A stretch of 64,000 nucleotides of DNA from Micrasema longulum (Eukaryota; Arthropoda; Insecta; Trichoptera; Brachycentridae). The translations under genes and the position numbers were made by a program. The first letter of the stretch is position 1. Each line of letters starts with the position of its first letter. Under the pieces are notes generated by a model. That model did not search any database, was not told the origin of the DNA, and saw only the letters and a program-made list of their open reading frames with translations. The DNA is taken from NCBI GenBank assembly GCA_022494885.1, contig JAGVSM010002713.1, positions 91,078-155,077 of the forward strand, given 5' to 3'. Positions 44,151 through 56,339 of this stretch are shown here, one piece after another.

Positions 44151-45140
44151 CAAAATATGTATATAATAATAAAGTAAAATATCTGCTTCCCTCAAAATTT
44201 ATATAATTTTTTACCTAAATTTACATACAATGTCACAAAAAATATCAGCCTTGGTAAATCTATTGTTATATTGGTCGGATATTCTAGGTATTGTAGATTG
44301 TTTAATATAGTTTGTTGACGCGGTTTCTGTGTAAAATAGAAGATATTGTTTTTTACCATAAATTATTAAAATATTCGACCACAAAGAATTTTTTTTTAAT
44401 GTTAATAATATTATATTTATCAGTTACAGGACATTTCTAGGATACCTGCATATTTTTAATTAGTTGAAAAATTTAATAAATTTTAATAGTACCGTGATTA
44501 ACATTGTAAAACTTGTGATGACCTTCTTTTCATCAAATTGTCAACAAATAAAAATGTTAAAAATGTATTTTTTTAAATTATAATATTTTAATTAATTTTC
44601 GATAATTTGAGTTGACCTAAAACTCTATTTTTGAATAAAAAAAATGGTTTTCTATTTCATTAAAAAAAAACAGAGGTTTCGTTTATAATTTAAAACCTTT
44701 TAAAGCCTCAAAAGTATTTTCATTTTATGAAGAAAAAAGTTTCAGATTTGTAATGCTTCTCGGGTTCTTAAATAGGTAAGGCGAAATAATTGTTTTTATT
44801 TTCGCTGTTTTTGCCTTGTACTAACTCATAGAAACCCTATAAAAACCCTCGTGATTTGTTTTCCATTATATCGTGAACTAATTGAAGTAGCTTAAACTTT
44901 TTTTAAAATAGAAAAACTTGTATCAATTATCTATTTGTATCAATAAGCTCTATTTTGTCTAGAAATTACTATGTTTAAAACCAAAATTTTTTCAACATAA
45001 TAAAAAAATAGTATCGCTAGGAACTCACACGTGCATCGGTAATATTATTTCTTATATAAAAAAAAATTATGTTTTGCCACAACTTTGCGGTGTTCAAACT
45101 CATTAAAAGACCCGTTCAATTAATTATCACAGATTATGTA
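44151..45140. other. AT-rich non-coding stretch
   Basis: No gene or repeat recognised. Confidence 0.5.
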
Positions 45141-45144
45141 AATT

Positions 45145-45260
45145 TGTAAATTTAGGGATTTACAGGGCTTATGACCTGTCATTGGCTGAATTAAGTAGCC
45201 ACTTTACACACTGTGTAACATTTACCATACTACCCATGTTTAAGCATCCACAGTTCCTTA
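45145..45260 (+). repeat. R3 half copy
   Basis: 'atttacagggcttatgacct', 'gtcattggctgaattaagta' and 'gccactttacacactgtgta' are followed by 'acatttaccat', the consensus order of the R3 left arm. Confidence 0.65.
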
Positions 45261-45659
45261 ACTCTTCCACCTGTCAACTTTTTAAAATAACAATAATCTC
45301 CCCAATGAACTAAAAACTATTAAAACTTAAATATCAATAAATAAGTTCAAAGTAAATCTAAAACATTTTTTTGAACAAGTGTAAAAACTGCATTCAATTT
45401 TAAATTTTACGAATGTATTTTTCTGCTTTTCTTTCTGTATCCTAAAAGTGTTTTTTCTCGTATACTCGTATATTCAAAATTATATCAATTCTAATAAATA
45501 AACAACTATAACAGTGTAAGTCACTCTCTAAGCACAAGAGTTAGTCTCTTTTTTTGGAGAGTTACAGTTATAACATTTACTAGAAGTATTTAAGTAGATT
45601 TGTATAAAATAATAGAAAAAGGTACCATTTATGAAATATGTAAATAAAAAAGGAAAAAA

Positions 45660-45850
45660 AGGAGCTGAAACCATTATTTAGTAACCGGCCACTTGAACCA
45701 GCCAATGACAGGTCATAAGCCCTGTAAATGTCTAGACTTCCATATTTTTTTCTCAAATATGTTTTCCCTCTCTGTGGCAACAAATTTAGATTGGAATAAA
45801 TCCCTAAAATCGAGGAAATTCAGCTTGTCTGCAAACATTTGAACATAATA
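45660..45850 (-). repeat. R3 half copy, opposite orientation
   Basis: 'ccacttgaaccagccaatga', 'caggtcataagccctgtaaa', 'tgtctagacttccatatttt' and 'ccctctctgtggcaacaaat' are followed by the 'ctgtctgcaaacatttgaac'-like end ('cttgtctgcaaacatttgaa' here). It lies 400 bp from an oppositely oriented R3 half. The ORF at 45580-45783 is a shadow. Confidence 0.65.
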
Positions 45851-46129
45851 AAAACATTGTTGACACTGCTTATGTACTTATTTATATTGCTTGAAAGGTA
45901 GCAAGTTTTTTTAATGGAAATTGAGAATTTCTTCGAGAGTTTTGTATTTTTATTCGAATTTTGCAAATTTAAATGCAAATACTCATGTACTTGTATATAA
46001 CACAACTTACACTGAATAGATTTTTTGGTTTATTTTGTTATTTTAATGTTTCTTCTTTGTTTTGTTTTTTCTTTTCGTTTGTGTTGTTTCGTTTTTTTTG
46101 CATTTTGCATTTCGTTTTTGTTGCATTTT

Positions 46130-46640
46130 TAACTCTTGTATGGCTGTGATGTCACATTTGTCTACACACAATGCATGACTTGATACATCTATCTTTTTTT
46201 CAAATTATGAAGTTGTACTTTTGTCATTTTCAAAAAAACATTTTTACTCCGTATTTGGAAAGTAAAATTTGTATAAATATGCAGGATTTAAAAAAATGTT
46301 TATCCTTGCTATACGAAGAATGAATGAGACGCCGATACAGCAATAAAACTCTTTATGAGAGAGCACGAAGATATAATTCATAACAAGGAAGACAAATACG
46401 TTATTTTGTGTCCGGTGTTTGCGCGGAAGAGATTCAGTCGGTTATTGGTAGTAAGCGGGAGTGCACGCTAGTTTTATGACCGGCGTATTTATGATTTTTG
46501 ATTTAAATCATGGAAAATGAACGATTTTTTTTTAAATGTCTGAATTTCAGAATATTCCGTGTTTGCTTAAGGTTACACGATGTTACATCAACGCTCGAAA
46601 AAGTTTTTTTTTAACAGCTTTTTATGAGTAAAGTAAAATG
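46130..46640 (+). repeat. R7 copy
   Basis: It begins 'taactcttgtatggctgtga' right after a T/G-rich polypyrimidine tract (46020-46129). It continues 'ttggaaagtaaaatttgtat', 'ttatccttgctatacgaaga', 'cataacaaggaagacaaata', 'gaatttcagaatattccgtg' and 'gatgttacatcaacgctcg', co-linear with 43037-43690. Confidence 0.65.
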
Positions 46641-47240
46641 ACTATCAAAATTTTAAACCTCATTTTAAATTAAAAGTAGTTACATAAAAAAAACATGCAC
46701 AGATTTTTTTTACCACAAAGTTATGTTTTGTAACGCAAAGTAAATAATTAAATATAAAAAATACCTATCCGCTAATATATTATATGTAATTTCGATAACC
46801 TAAATACAATTTCAATTGTATCCAATATTAGGTTTAATATTTGTCCATACGTTTTTATTTTATCATATTTAATCAAATACGAGTATCTAAGCACTTGATG
46901 ACAAACTGTTAGTAGTTTATTGATTGATTGAATTTGAAACGATTTTCGTAAAAAAAAATTATTTATTTTCAAATTCCTTGGTTTAATCAAATCTTAATAA
47001 ATTATTTTTCAATTAATAGTATAAACACAAGACTTTTGTTCCATGGAGTTCAGATTTGCTTCTTCGTAAACTTAACAATCTAAGAATTTTCATATTGATA
47101 AATTGAATAAATAAAAAAGTCAGAAATCCATCATTAGCTGCAACGTGTCAACTTTAAATAATGTGTTAGATTCACAATTCTAGCTTTATCTGAACATGTA
47201 CATTTTTTTAAATCCATTTTTATTTTGTGAACTTCTTATT
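46641..47240. other. AT-rich non-coding stretch
   Basis: No gene or repeat recognised. Confidence 0.5.
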
Positions 47241-47244
47241 CAAG

Positions 47245-47525
47245 AATGTTTGATTATGTCCAAATGCTTGCAGACTGGCTGGATTTCCTCCCTAGGGAGT
47301 TGTTCGTATTTAAATTTATTTCAACAGAACTCTTTTACTTCACAAAAGTCAACAGATGGAAGAGTTGAGGTAATGTGGATGTTCAAACATGGGCAGACTG
47401 GTGAATGTTACACAGTGTGTAAAGTGGCCACTTAAACTAGCCAATGACAGGTCATAAGCCCTGTAAATGCTTAGACTTCCATATTACCTTCTCGAAAACT
47501 TTTTCCCTCTCTGTTGAAATAAATT
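47245..47525 (+). repeat. R3 copy
   Basis: 'ccaaatgcttgcagactggc', 'ctccctagggagttgttcgt' and 'cacaaaagtcaacagatgga' come first. Next are 'agagttgaggtaatgtggat', 'gttacacagtgtgtaaagtg', 'ccaatgacaggtcataagcc' and 'ccctctctgttgaaataaat'. It is a near-consensus half with its outer flank on both sides. Confidence 0.65.
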
Positions 47526-49005
47526 CTTATTCAAGCATTATTCTTTGCCATTGCCTCGTTCGTTAAATTGAATATCATATTTTTATTAGGGTTATCAAAA
47601 TAATTTGCAAATTACATTTAAGTTCGATAATCTTAGGAGTAGTTAACCCTTTTTAAGAGGGATGCTGTGATTAGGGTTATAAATTTATAGAATACCACCC
47701 TGGCAGGTGTCACTTGTAAAAGCTGAGGATTACTTGGAATCGAGAGACGTTCATGGAATTGTCACTCAAATGAAAGCTTCAAGCTTTATTGCTGTTAATT
47801 TTTTAAAGATAATTACTACTAAGTCTCGTCAATGACAACTCTTGAAGGACATTTTCCACAGTGAAATTTTTAATTTATTAAAGATTTTCATTTCAACCGA
47901 GAAGGAGAATTAATATCTTCACCGTCATTTCTCGGTCTGCGGTGACTGAATTGGTACTCTAATTGGAGCGTATCTTGATCTTGTTAAATAGAAGGTAAGA
48001 TTATCAATCTTACACTTCGGGTGCCAGTCCAGAAATTATCAAATATTGTGTAGATGTAGATCAATAAAACGTAGTAGTTTAAACTGCCTATATTCATTAA
48101 TAATGTTTTATTTGTTTAACATATTTTGTTTAGATTTTAAAAATGGTCGAATGAAACAAGATTTTTAGTAGAAATTGAAACATAATTCCGTCGTTGTTCA
48201 AGTTTCGGCCGAAGCCAAAGCTTATTTAAATTAGTTAAAAGTCACTTTAAAATACGCAAAATTAGGCGTTTTATTGTTTAACCTAACGAGTTAAATAACA
48301 TTCACAAAAAAATGAACGGCACAATTGAATTTGTAATATTGTTTATTTTCAGCACTTTTAGGTTCCTTGTTTTATACATTTAACTTTGGTATAACAGTTT
48401 TTTACTAAACGCTATATGAGCTTCAACGTATTAACAAAAAAAAAATACACAAATATAAATACGAAAGATCTTAGAACTACTTAACTGTCGTAGATAAATC
48501 TCAGATTAGTCTAGTTTTTATTTTTAACGCTAAACAATGGCAATATGCTTTCGCTGTAGTGATTGCCAACGTTGGGGGGACCCGGCAAGGCACTAGAAGA
48601 AGAAAAATTTCTAGTATCAAGGAAATTTATAGTTTCCAAAATTTTTGGAAATAATTTTCTACGGTGCACAAAAGTATTTTGATATTGATATTAATTTACA
48701 TCAAGAAATTGTATTACTAGAAATTGTATTATTAGAAATTGTTTTATATGTAAATACAAAATCTTATTACAAACATATTATTTCTATAGTAGAATGAATA
48801 CTTCAAACTACGAGAACAATACGTAATTTATTTCACTCATATAGTTTATATCACTTAACTCCCACGCGGGTCATAATGAATCATAATTATTATTATATAA
48901 TAATGATAAACATATCTTGATGATATCGTAATTCTTTTGTTCTTCCTTCTTATTAATTCCAATCCGACGATGATGAATCTCGTAAAAAAATATATGTTAA
49001 GTCCA
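47526..49005. other. Non-coding stretch with minor element fragments
   Basis: 47990-48050 matches the SINE2 body on the minus strand ('aaggtaagattatcaatctt', 'gtgccagtccagaaattatc'). 48545-48605 ('aacgttggggggacccggca' followed by 'aggcactagaagaagaaaa') looks like the 3' end of a LINE with an (AAG)n tail. Apart from these I see nothing. Confidence 0.4.
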
Positions 49006-49009
49006 TTAA

Positions 49010-49569
49010 CTCTTTCAGGTCTAAGGAGGATCTAGGGTCCCCCAGGTACCATTTTTTTCCATTACTTTTTCGTATATAATCATATAAAATTATTTTTTTC
49101 CATAATACTACCAAATAAAACCATTCAAAATTTTTCAAAATTATCAAAATATTTTTCTACCAATTTTTTTCAATATTTTTTTTAAATTAATTATTTCAAA
49201 CTATTTATTTGCCCTGTTATTAAATAATATTTGTTATCACGTTGGTCAGTTCGCAAGTGCACTTCTTATAATTTGTTCGGTTATTTCCAGCAATAACCAC
49301 AAAAATCCGAATTCCGTTCGTTAGATTTTTCATGCATTCCTCCTCCCTCTTACCTATCCGTTGGTGGATTAAGTGGCTTTAAATTAGTGTAATTCAACGT
49401 GTAACCGCAAGAGAATGTATGAATTTCGCAGAAAAATCTTAATATTATGAAATCGTTTTATAAACACGATCATGACTATCGAAATGACGTTTTTTCATTA
49501 AGTCGTGTTAATAATATTTAAGCTGGGTAATTTTTTAATACCCCCTTTAGCACTCAGGGCTTGAAAAGG
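49010..49569. mobile_element. Candidate piggyBac-like non-autonomous element
   Basis: TTAA at 49006-49009 is followed by CTCTTTCAGGTCTAAG. TTAA at 49570-49573 is preceded by the inverted CCTTTTCAAGCCCTGAG. The ends agree at about nine of the first 13 positions, with only transitions between them. A TTAA target and a short imperfect inverted end with this CYYTTTCARGYCY look fit the piggyBac superfamily. No transposase is present, and the 64-codon minus ORF (48953-49147) crosses the boundary. The match is short, so chance is possible. Confidence 0.35.
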
Positions 49570-49683
49570 TTAAAACTAGTAAATGTATGCACTAAAATCT
49601 TTCGTCCACAAAAAGGTTAGTTATATTTTATTCGCTCTTGAGATTTCGTTAAATATTTTGACTATTTACTAACATTTTTTTAA

Positions 49684-49745
49684 TGGTTTGAACCCCGCTC
49701 TACCACAATTTATAGCCCTCAAAATTGAAATACTTCTAAAAAACA
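49684..49745 (+). mobile_element. SINE3 fragment
   Basis: 'tggtttgaaccccgctctac' (B box) and 'cacaatttatagccctcaaa' correspond to the middle of SINE3. The head is missing. Confidence 0.4.
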
Positions 49746-50218
49746 CAAAATCTTTTTCTTTCATAGTTTTATTTGACAAAACAAAAAAGCATTGGTACAG
49801 CTGTTTATTTTCATTTTCAGGTGAAAATTCTTCCTCGTTTACGCAAACAAAGACATTTTTACTGCCATTGGAAATGGCGGTCGGAATATTATTGAATTAG
49901 TCCCTCGCACACATTCTCTTTCATTACATTTCGCAATTCAATTTCTACACTTAACTATGTATGTTCCCCCTTTTTATTCCGAACACGGGGCTTAAAACAT
50001 TGTCCATTATAATGTACGTTGTATATTCTGTAAAACACTCCATGATAAACCCTTAAAACAATATGAACAAAATAAAATCAAAGGGTAAGATTCTGCAATA
50101 AAATATCTAGAGCAACAATAATTGCGAAACCCTCCTCTTGAAAATATTGAACAGAGCGAACATACTAATATCAACAATATCGATGTGCATACCAATAATA
50201 AAAATCTAAACTACTATT
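49746..50218. other. Non-coding stretch
   Basis: No gene seen. The ORFs at 49688-49900 and 50007-50195 have no domain and no splice support. Confidence 0.45.
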
Positions 50219-51175
50219 TTCATTTATTTATTTATGCTTTATAAAGTTAGTTCATAACATTTTAAGAACTAATATAAACCTTTAATAATATTACTTTTTT
50301 TTTATCAAAATTTCTAAATTATATATTTTTTCAAATTAATTTAAATATTTCAATTTTTTTCTATTTCTTCAGGTAACTCATTGTACAGCTTCAATCCCTT
50401 GTACAATGAGTTTTGAGATTCTGTTTTTTTCCTCATTAGTAATCTTATATTTTTTCTACCCCTTGCTTCATATGTATGACATTGTTGGTTAAATTTTTTT
50501 ATTGTTTTTATTTTATTCATCCCCTTAATTATTTTATGCATAAAAATTGCCACATTTTATTTCATTTGTTGCTTTACTGTGAGCAAGCCAATTTCTTTGT
50601 GCATTCTTTCTACATTATAATATATATATTTTTTTAGTATAATCCTCATCGCCTTATTTCGAAGAATTTGTATATTTTGAATTTCTCCTTCATTACATAA
50701 AAAAAGAACGGAAGAACAGTTATTTATTTGTGGACATATTATTGTTTTATATATAAGAATACTACTTTTTAAATCTATTACATTTCGTAATCTTCCCATC
50801 AATGAAAATTTTTTTGATTTTTTTTTTGTTACATATTGAGTATGTTTTTTAAAATTTAAATATCTATCCAAGTAGACCCCGAGATACTTTATTTCGTCCA
50901 CATAATTTATATTCATATAATCAATATTAATTTTGTAACCCTGGGGTATTATTTTTTTCCCAATATTCATATATTTTGTTTTTGATATATTCAATTTCAA
51001 TTTATTTACTTTTAACCATTTTGATATATTTCCTAAATCGTAATTAATTTTTTTTATCATTGTGTCATAATTATCTCCTGATATGTAAACTAGCGCGTCA
51101 TCTGCAAAAAGTTGGATTTTACAATATTTTAGAGATTTACCGATGTCATTTATGTATATGATAAACAATATATAT
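50219..51175 (-). pseudogene. LINE-D: 5'-truncated retrotransposon with RT palm and thumb remnant
   Basis: The minus-strand frame from 51168 reads 'LFIIYINDI', then the catalytic palm motif 'LFADDALVYISGD' (F-A-D-D), 'WLKVNKLKLNISKTKYMNIG', 'VDEIKYLGVYLDRYLNFKKH' and 'LIYKTIICPQINNCSSVLFL'. One in-frame TAA (50557-50559) interrupts it. It then resumes in the same frame to 'SLYKGLKLYNELPEEIEKN' near 50350. This is about 270 codons of the C-terminal half of a jockey/CR1-type reverse transcriptase. The 5' break at about 51175 and the (AAAT)-rich tail at about 50219-50240 fit target-primed insertion. The frame is otherwise open, so the copy is fairly young. Other copies: 37480-37665 and 39465-39800. 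Confidence 0.8.
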
Positions 51176-51179
51176 ATAC

Positions 51180-53085
51180 TATAGTTACCATTACATTCCT
51201 AAAATTCATCAATATAACTTAGCAATAATCAACAGTTGGAAGAATTGAAAAATTATGTTTGTTAAAGCCTAGGTAAAATGAAACCCAGAGACTTTTTATA
51301 TTTTTTTCTTTAAGAGGTACAAAATATAAGTTTATTAAATACAATAAAATTCTTTAATGTCTCAAAAAAAAATCGAAAAAATTGTAATAATAATAAAAAT
51401 CGAAGAAATTAAAAAAATAAGTGAACACGTAAATATGGTACACAATAGTAATCATACAAAAGTAAACATAGAAAGCACTGTTATCTAAAAAATGTAAATT
51501 ACCGTTCACTTTTTTTGAAATGATTCAATAGAGTTGATTTGTATAAACTTTACTTTATTTTTAAAATCAGCAACGTCGAAATAGCTATTGCCAATAAATG
51601 GAGTTGATTCAGAATAGCATTATATGAGTATACTGTTCACGAATTGTCGCAACTAAACGTAGGTGCTTGACGAGTCTTTCGTCCAGGTACCTTGAATTTT
51701 ATGAGTGCTAATAGATTTAGGCAGTTCCATGTAAAGTTAACAATCTTAAATAAATTCAGTAAATCTATTATTTTTCTTCTCTCAGTTAGTTTCAACAAGT
51801 TCTTTGCTACGTTGGGGAAAATATTATACATAAACGATGTAGCATAACAATAATTATGGATTTGTATTTTAAACAAGAAAATCATTAAAAAATAACACAT
51901 CGCACATCAATGTAAATAAAAAAACAAAGAAAGAAAAACATTTTTTTAACATAAAACAATCAATTCAAAAAACGAAAAAGTCATCAAGAAATTTCCAACT
52001 CAAATCCCTTCCTTCGAGGAAAATTTAGTTCTGACTAAGACATTGCAGTGTAAAAACACATATTTAAGTATTAATAATTCATCTCGACCATATCGGAAAT
52101 ATAATTAATCTTAGAGCGCTTAACACAAATCGGACATGGATTTGGTTAATTTTTCTCTCTCAATTTACAGAGCCTTTGCGGAGATCGAGTAAAAAGTTTT
52201 CCTAAAAATAAGTTCTAGTCTAACAAATTTAGTGGCAATTTCCTACAAAACAAAAATGCATCTTTTGCTGTATCCAATATATAACGTGAATTTTCTTTAA
52301 TTCACTGAGTTTTCTCTCTTTTTGTTAGCTGGCAGTAAACCCGACTATTTTGCAGTGCACTATACAAGTTTTCTAGACAATTTAACGCTTTCGGAGTCAC
52401 CTTATGGACTTCTGTAATATCTCCAAGGCATCCGTGTATTGAGAATGTCCACAATATTTCCTTTTGTTTGTTTCGGTGCAGTTTGTTGCTATTCGTTTCT
52501 TTTTATGTTCAAACTTTGCTGATTAAAGAAGCAATTACGGGTGGAAACCGAAGTTAATAAAACAATCGTATCTTGTGCCAGAGTGTTGTTTTTTTTCTTG
52601 CATTGATAACTGTTTTTTTTTCGCGATTAGGTTATAAAAAATTATTGACACCAAACATTAATTTATCATTAAAATCCCCCCGGTTTTTTTCCCACTGTTA
52701 AATTATGTACTGTCCTTATTTAATTCAGTTTCAGTGCTGCATAACACCGTTTATTTAATGTTTTAAAATACATGTTACAATATGTTACCCACTAAGTCTA
52801 AAGACTTTTTGGTGAGACACATTTTTTATTTTTTATTTTGAATATTTTACAGGTTTTGACAGGTTTATTTTACATAATTTTATTTAGACTATACAAAATT
52901 ATTTATTAACAGGCACTATAAAGTATTTATTAGATTTTTCTTCAGTTCTTATTTTTCATTTGAAGATCCTTCGTGTTATTGGTGGTTTGTGGGAGTTAAT
53001 TGAACAACTTTGGAATAAGGCAATTTAATATTCATTTCCCGAAGTAATTTGCAATTCGAGGAGCGACGAGGGAGCCTGTAGTTTT
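51180..53085. other. Mostly non-coding stretch with one SINE2 fragment
   Basis: 52020-52136 matches SINE2 on the minus strand ('attgcagtgtaaaaacacat', 'ctcgaccatatcggaaatat'). The 87-codon minus ORF at 51637-51900 has no domain. The remainder is AT-rich. Confidence 0.45.
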
Positions 53086-53089
53086 TAAT

Positions 53090-53515
53090 CTAGTATTGTG
53101 AGTGTGGGAAACTCTTCTACTCTTCTTTTATATTCTGGATCAACAAAGTAATCTTCAATCAATTTGTAGTCACAAAGTTGTTTTACCGGCAGGACATTAC
53201 AGAATTTAATATATACACCTTCGCCCATATGATTCGCCACACGGATTACGCTATCCGGTACAATCCCTTTTGACAGTCTCGAATATCATAAATTTTACCC
53301 AGATAAGTCTGGAAGGTGAGACGCCAGACACACACTCCGTAAGATATAATAGATTCAATGAGCGAGGTATATATGTATTGTAACGTTTTGAAAGGTAGTA
53401 TGCTTTTGGTTTCATAAATGACTTTAAGCCAGTGCCTTAATCTGTCGCAGATTTTATCAATATGAACACCCAAACTATATTTAGAATCAATAATTAATCC
53501 TAAATATTTATAATT
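53090..53515 (-). pseudogene. LINE-G relic, RT C-terminus
   Basis: The minus strand reads 'LGVHIDKICDRLRHWLKVIY', 'LPFKTLQYIYTSLIESIISY', 'GVCVWRL' and 'DCQKGLYRI'. After a frameshift come 'NRVANHMGEGVYIKFCNVLP', 'VKQLCDYKLIEDYFVDPEYK' and 'RRVEEFPTLTILD'. 'LGv.iD..L.W..Hi..i..KL' followed by 'YGi.vWG' is the usual thumb region of R1/jockey-like LINEs, and 'LPVK.L..Y' is its downstream partner. The catalytic region is absent. Confidence 0.7.
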
Positions 53516-53519
53516 ATTT

Positions 53520-54955
53520 ATTTTATTTACAATTGGACAAATACATTTGCATTACATTAATTACTCGTATTAAAACTTAATTTATCATTTCTGTAACATT
53601 TATATAACAAAACAAAACTGAAAGTTAATTGAATCTTTATTTCGATAGCATTGCTTCTTTGTTTTTTCCTAACTTTTCTATTTTATGATAATTTTTGTTA
53701 AATTTTCTGATTTCTAAACTTAGTTTCTACGCATTTTACATTATATTCTATGGTGAAAAAAATATATGTCAACAGGTGTCTACAACGATAATGGTGTTGT
53801 AAAAATAAGGTGGATCAAATATTATTTCAAGAACCACATTTCTAAAATGTTTTCACGCTTTTTAAATAACAATTGTATTCCATTAAAAACAAGTTAAAAC
53901 CGATTAAACAATGCAACAAAAAAACTAATGCTTTGAGAATGTTTTGAATGCTGTTGAAACTGTAATATATACGGATATGTAGTTAAATAACACAATATTT
54001 TTACTGAAAACTTTTGGAAGTTCATTATAATGTATTACAAAAATTTGTGGTACTAAAAAAATACGAGCAAATCCGAGAATTTAGAAAAAATCAATATTTA
54101 ACTGGTTTCAACACATTCCCAATATCTTCTTATTGGTTTTTAACTGTTTATTCCAAATTTGTGGCTTTAATAACCATTCGTCTTTTCTTTCTACATAATA
54201 TAGTATATTATTTACCTACATACATATTTTACTTAAAATTTGCTAAAAATAATGTAACAGATAAATAATGTATACATTTCATTAATTAATAATATGAATG
54301 TAGCCCGCCAGTATTTCCGCACCGTAATTCCCAACTAACCTTATAAGTATAATTAAATTTATTAGTTTCACCGATTGAGACAAAAGTTGCTAATTAAATT
54401 AGCCCAGTTCAAGATAAATTTATTTGTAGCTTTTGGACATATTTGTGTAATGGCCCGAACTGGGGCGTGCGGAACTTTTGAGCTTCAGACTTAAATTAAA
54501 GGTGTATCGCAATAATTTAAGGTTACGACCTAACTCGGGGTGTGAATTCGCTGTAAACTTTATACTCCCAATAAACTTTGTATTGCCTCGTTTGTTAGGC
54601 ATTCTCCTTATTCAACATGTCTTGCCATAGGTCAAATTGTTTGGGGCCTAACAACACTTCGCAGGAATTTGCGTGCCACCGTAAACGTATGTACCTACAT
54701 TATCATTATTTCATGAACAAAGTTTCACGTACCGAAGACGCGTTTTGTTATAATGTGACATCTCTGTTTATATATTTACTTTGGTACCTGACTTTATTTT
54801 AAAAATAAGTTTATGCTTATTTTTTTCAAGCTATTAACTCATCGTATGCGATATTTCAAACAGCAAAATAATTCTTTTTATTCATTTGCGTAGTATTTAT
54901 TCTCCGACAAATGTTTTAAATGACTTTCTACGCTTTTCAAAAAACTTATATACGT
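53520..54955. other. Non-coding stretch, partly single-copy
   Basis: 54300-54600 is less AT-rich and unique in the window, with no domain-bearing frame (minus ORF 54420-54602 is featureless). The rest is AT-rich. Confidence 0.4.
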
Positions 54956-54964
54956 AGGTAAGCC

Positions 54965-55420
54965 TGTGTACTTGGCGCGTTCCTGTACAGTGGAGAAACC
55001 TGGCCAACTTACAGACACCGAGAAATGAAAATCAACGCTTTTCATTTACGAGGTTTGAGGCGTGTTCTTAACATGACGTGGCAGAGTAAAGTTGCGAATG
55101 CAGATGTACTAACCCGTACTCAGATGTCTTCGGCGGTGGTGATCTTAGAAGTAAGACGCCTGCAATGGCAAATAGAAGATGGACGAATACCAAAGTTATT
55201 ACGAACGGAAAACTCTGTGATGCCAAAAGATCTCACGGTGGTCAGCGATTGCGATTTAAAGATGTCTGTAAACATGAAGACTTTTTTCATTGACGCTGAT
55301 CATTGGAAAGATCTCGCCACGGATAGAGATGTGTGCAGAGAAACCATAAAGGAGGGCAAAGCGGCGCACGACGACCTCTGGCTGGAAAGTCAGAGGCTTA
55401 AAAGACTATGAGGAAGGCAG
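54965..55420 (+). pseudogene. LINE-H relic, RT C-terminus
   Basis: One continuous frame (about 54970-55411) reads 'GAFLYSGETWPTYRHREMKI', 'NAFHLRGLRRVLNMTWQSKV', 'ANADVLTRTQMSSAVVILEV', 'RRLQWQIEDGRIPK', then 'FFIDADHWKDLATDRDVCRE'. 'LLYG.ETW..Y..HE..L..FH.RCLRR.L.I.WQDK..N..VL.R' is a well-known arthropod LINE signature. A gap where 'GHV.RM' should be shows an internal deletion. The frame is open for 147 codons, so it can be mistaken for a gene. Confidence 0.75.
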
Positions 55421-55559
55421 GTACCTACAGGAGCGCTCCTACAACCTGAAGTCAAAGAGATGTAGCCAACTGCGCTGGTCCCGTATAGGATACGTAGGTA
55501 CAGATTTTTTTTTAATTTTATTTATTCCAGTTAAATGGCTACATAGTGTAGATCCAATT

Positions 55560-56240
55560 CTACCGTATAAAACATAATTATATATTTGAAGTACTTATAG
55601 TGGTCTTAACATATCCCGCCATCGGCATCGCTCGAACAAGATTTTCTGGCGTTCTCTTAGGCTCCAGGCTCTTTGAAAATATTTACCCGTCCAGCTGTAA
55701 ACATTTCGGAGTCACTACAGTACCTAGGCAGTCCAAATAATTGCCTGTATGAATTATTATACGTGCCCTTTAATTTAATCCATGCTGTTTGCGTATAATC
55801 GTTCCATAGTTCCGCTGTATACATGGACGTCAAATATGATTTAAAGATGATTTTTTCCACTGCGATACTGCACTGAAAGAAGGGTCTTGCTAGCATAGAG
55901 GCCCTGACATTGATGGTTCTTCTCGGTCTCTCTATGTCCTGATTATTTTTACAATCGTCAGTATGTGCCCTAGATACTTGATTTTTGAAGTTATCGTTAA
56001 ACTGTTGATGTCCAAGAATACAGGTGGTGATGGGTGCACGAATTTATAAAATGGCCGCTTGTCTTTGAATTTGAGTACAGAAGATATTTTGGCATTGTGG
56101 CATATTGTGATAATTTGCATATTTTTCGCAAATATTGAGCAACATTCTCATACTCTTAATAGATGGGGTCAATAATACCATATCATCTGTATAACTAATA
56201 TTGTTAGCTATGTTTAGTTTTATTTGGTGAGGATTATTTT
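55560..56240 (-). pseudogene. LINE-I relic with YTDD palm motif
   Basis: The minus strand from about 56235 reads 'IANNISYTDDMVLLTPSIKS', where Y-T-D-D is the reverse-transcriptase active-site box. 'MRMLLNICEKYANYHNM' follows. After frameshifts come 'KYLGHIL', 'DIERPRRTINVRASMLARPF', 'FQCSIAVEKIIFKSYLTSMY', 'TAELWNDYTQTAWIKLKGTY' and 'NNSYRQLFGLPRYCSDSEMF'. That order is the palm-to-thumb region of a LINE common in animals. Stops at several places make it a pseudogene. It lies directly downstream of LINE-H in opposite orientation. Confidence 0.75.
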
Positions 56241-56339
56241 TTAGTGAAATTTAATTATGATTGTTTTATTTCAAAGATGTTTTCTAGTTAAATAACACTT
56301 TTTTGGTGATTGAAATCATCCGAATCTTAAAAGTCAATA

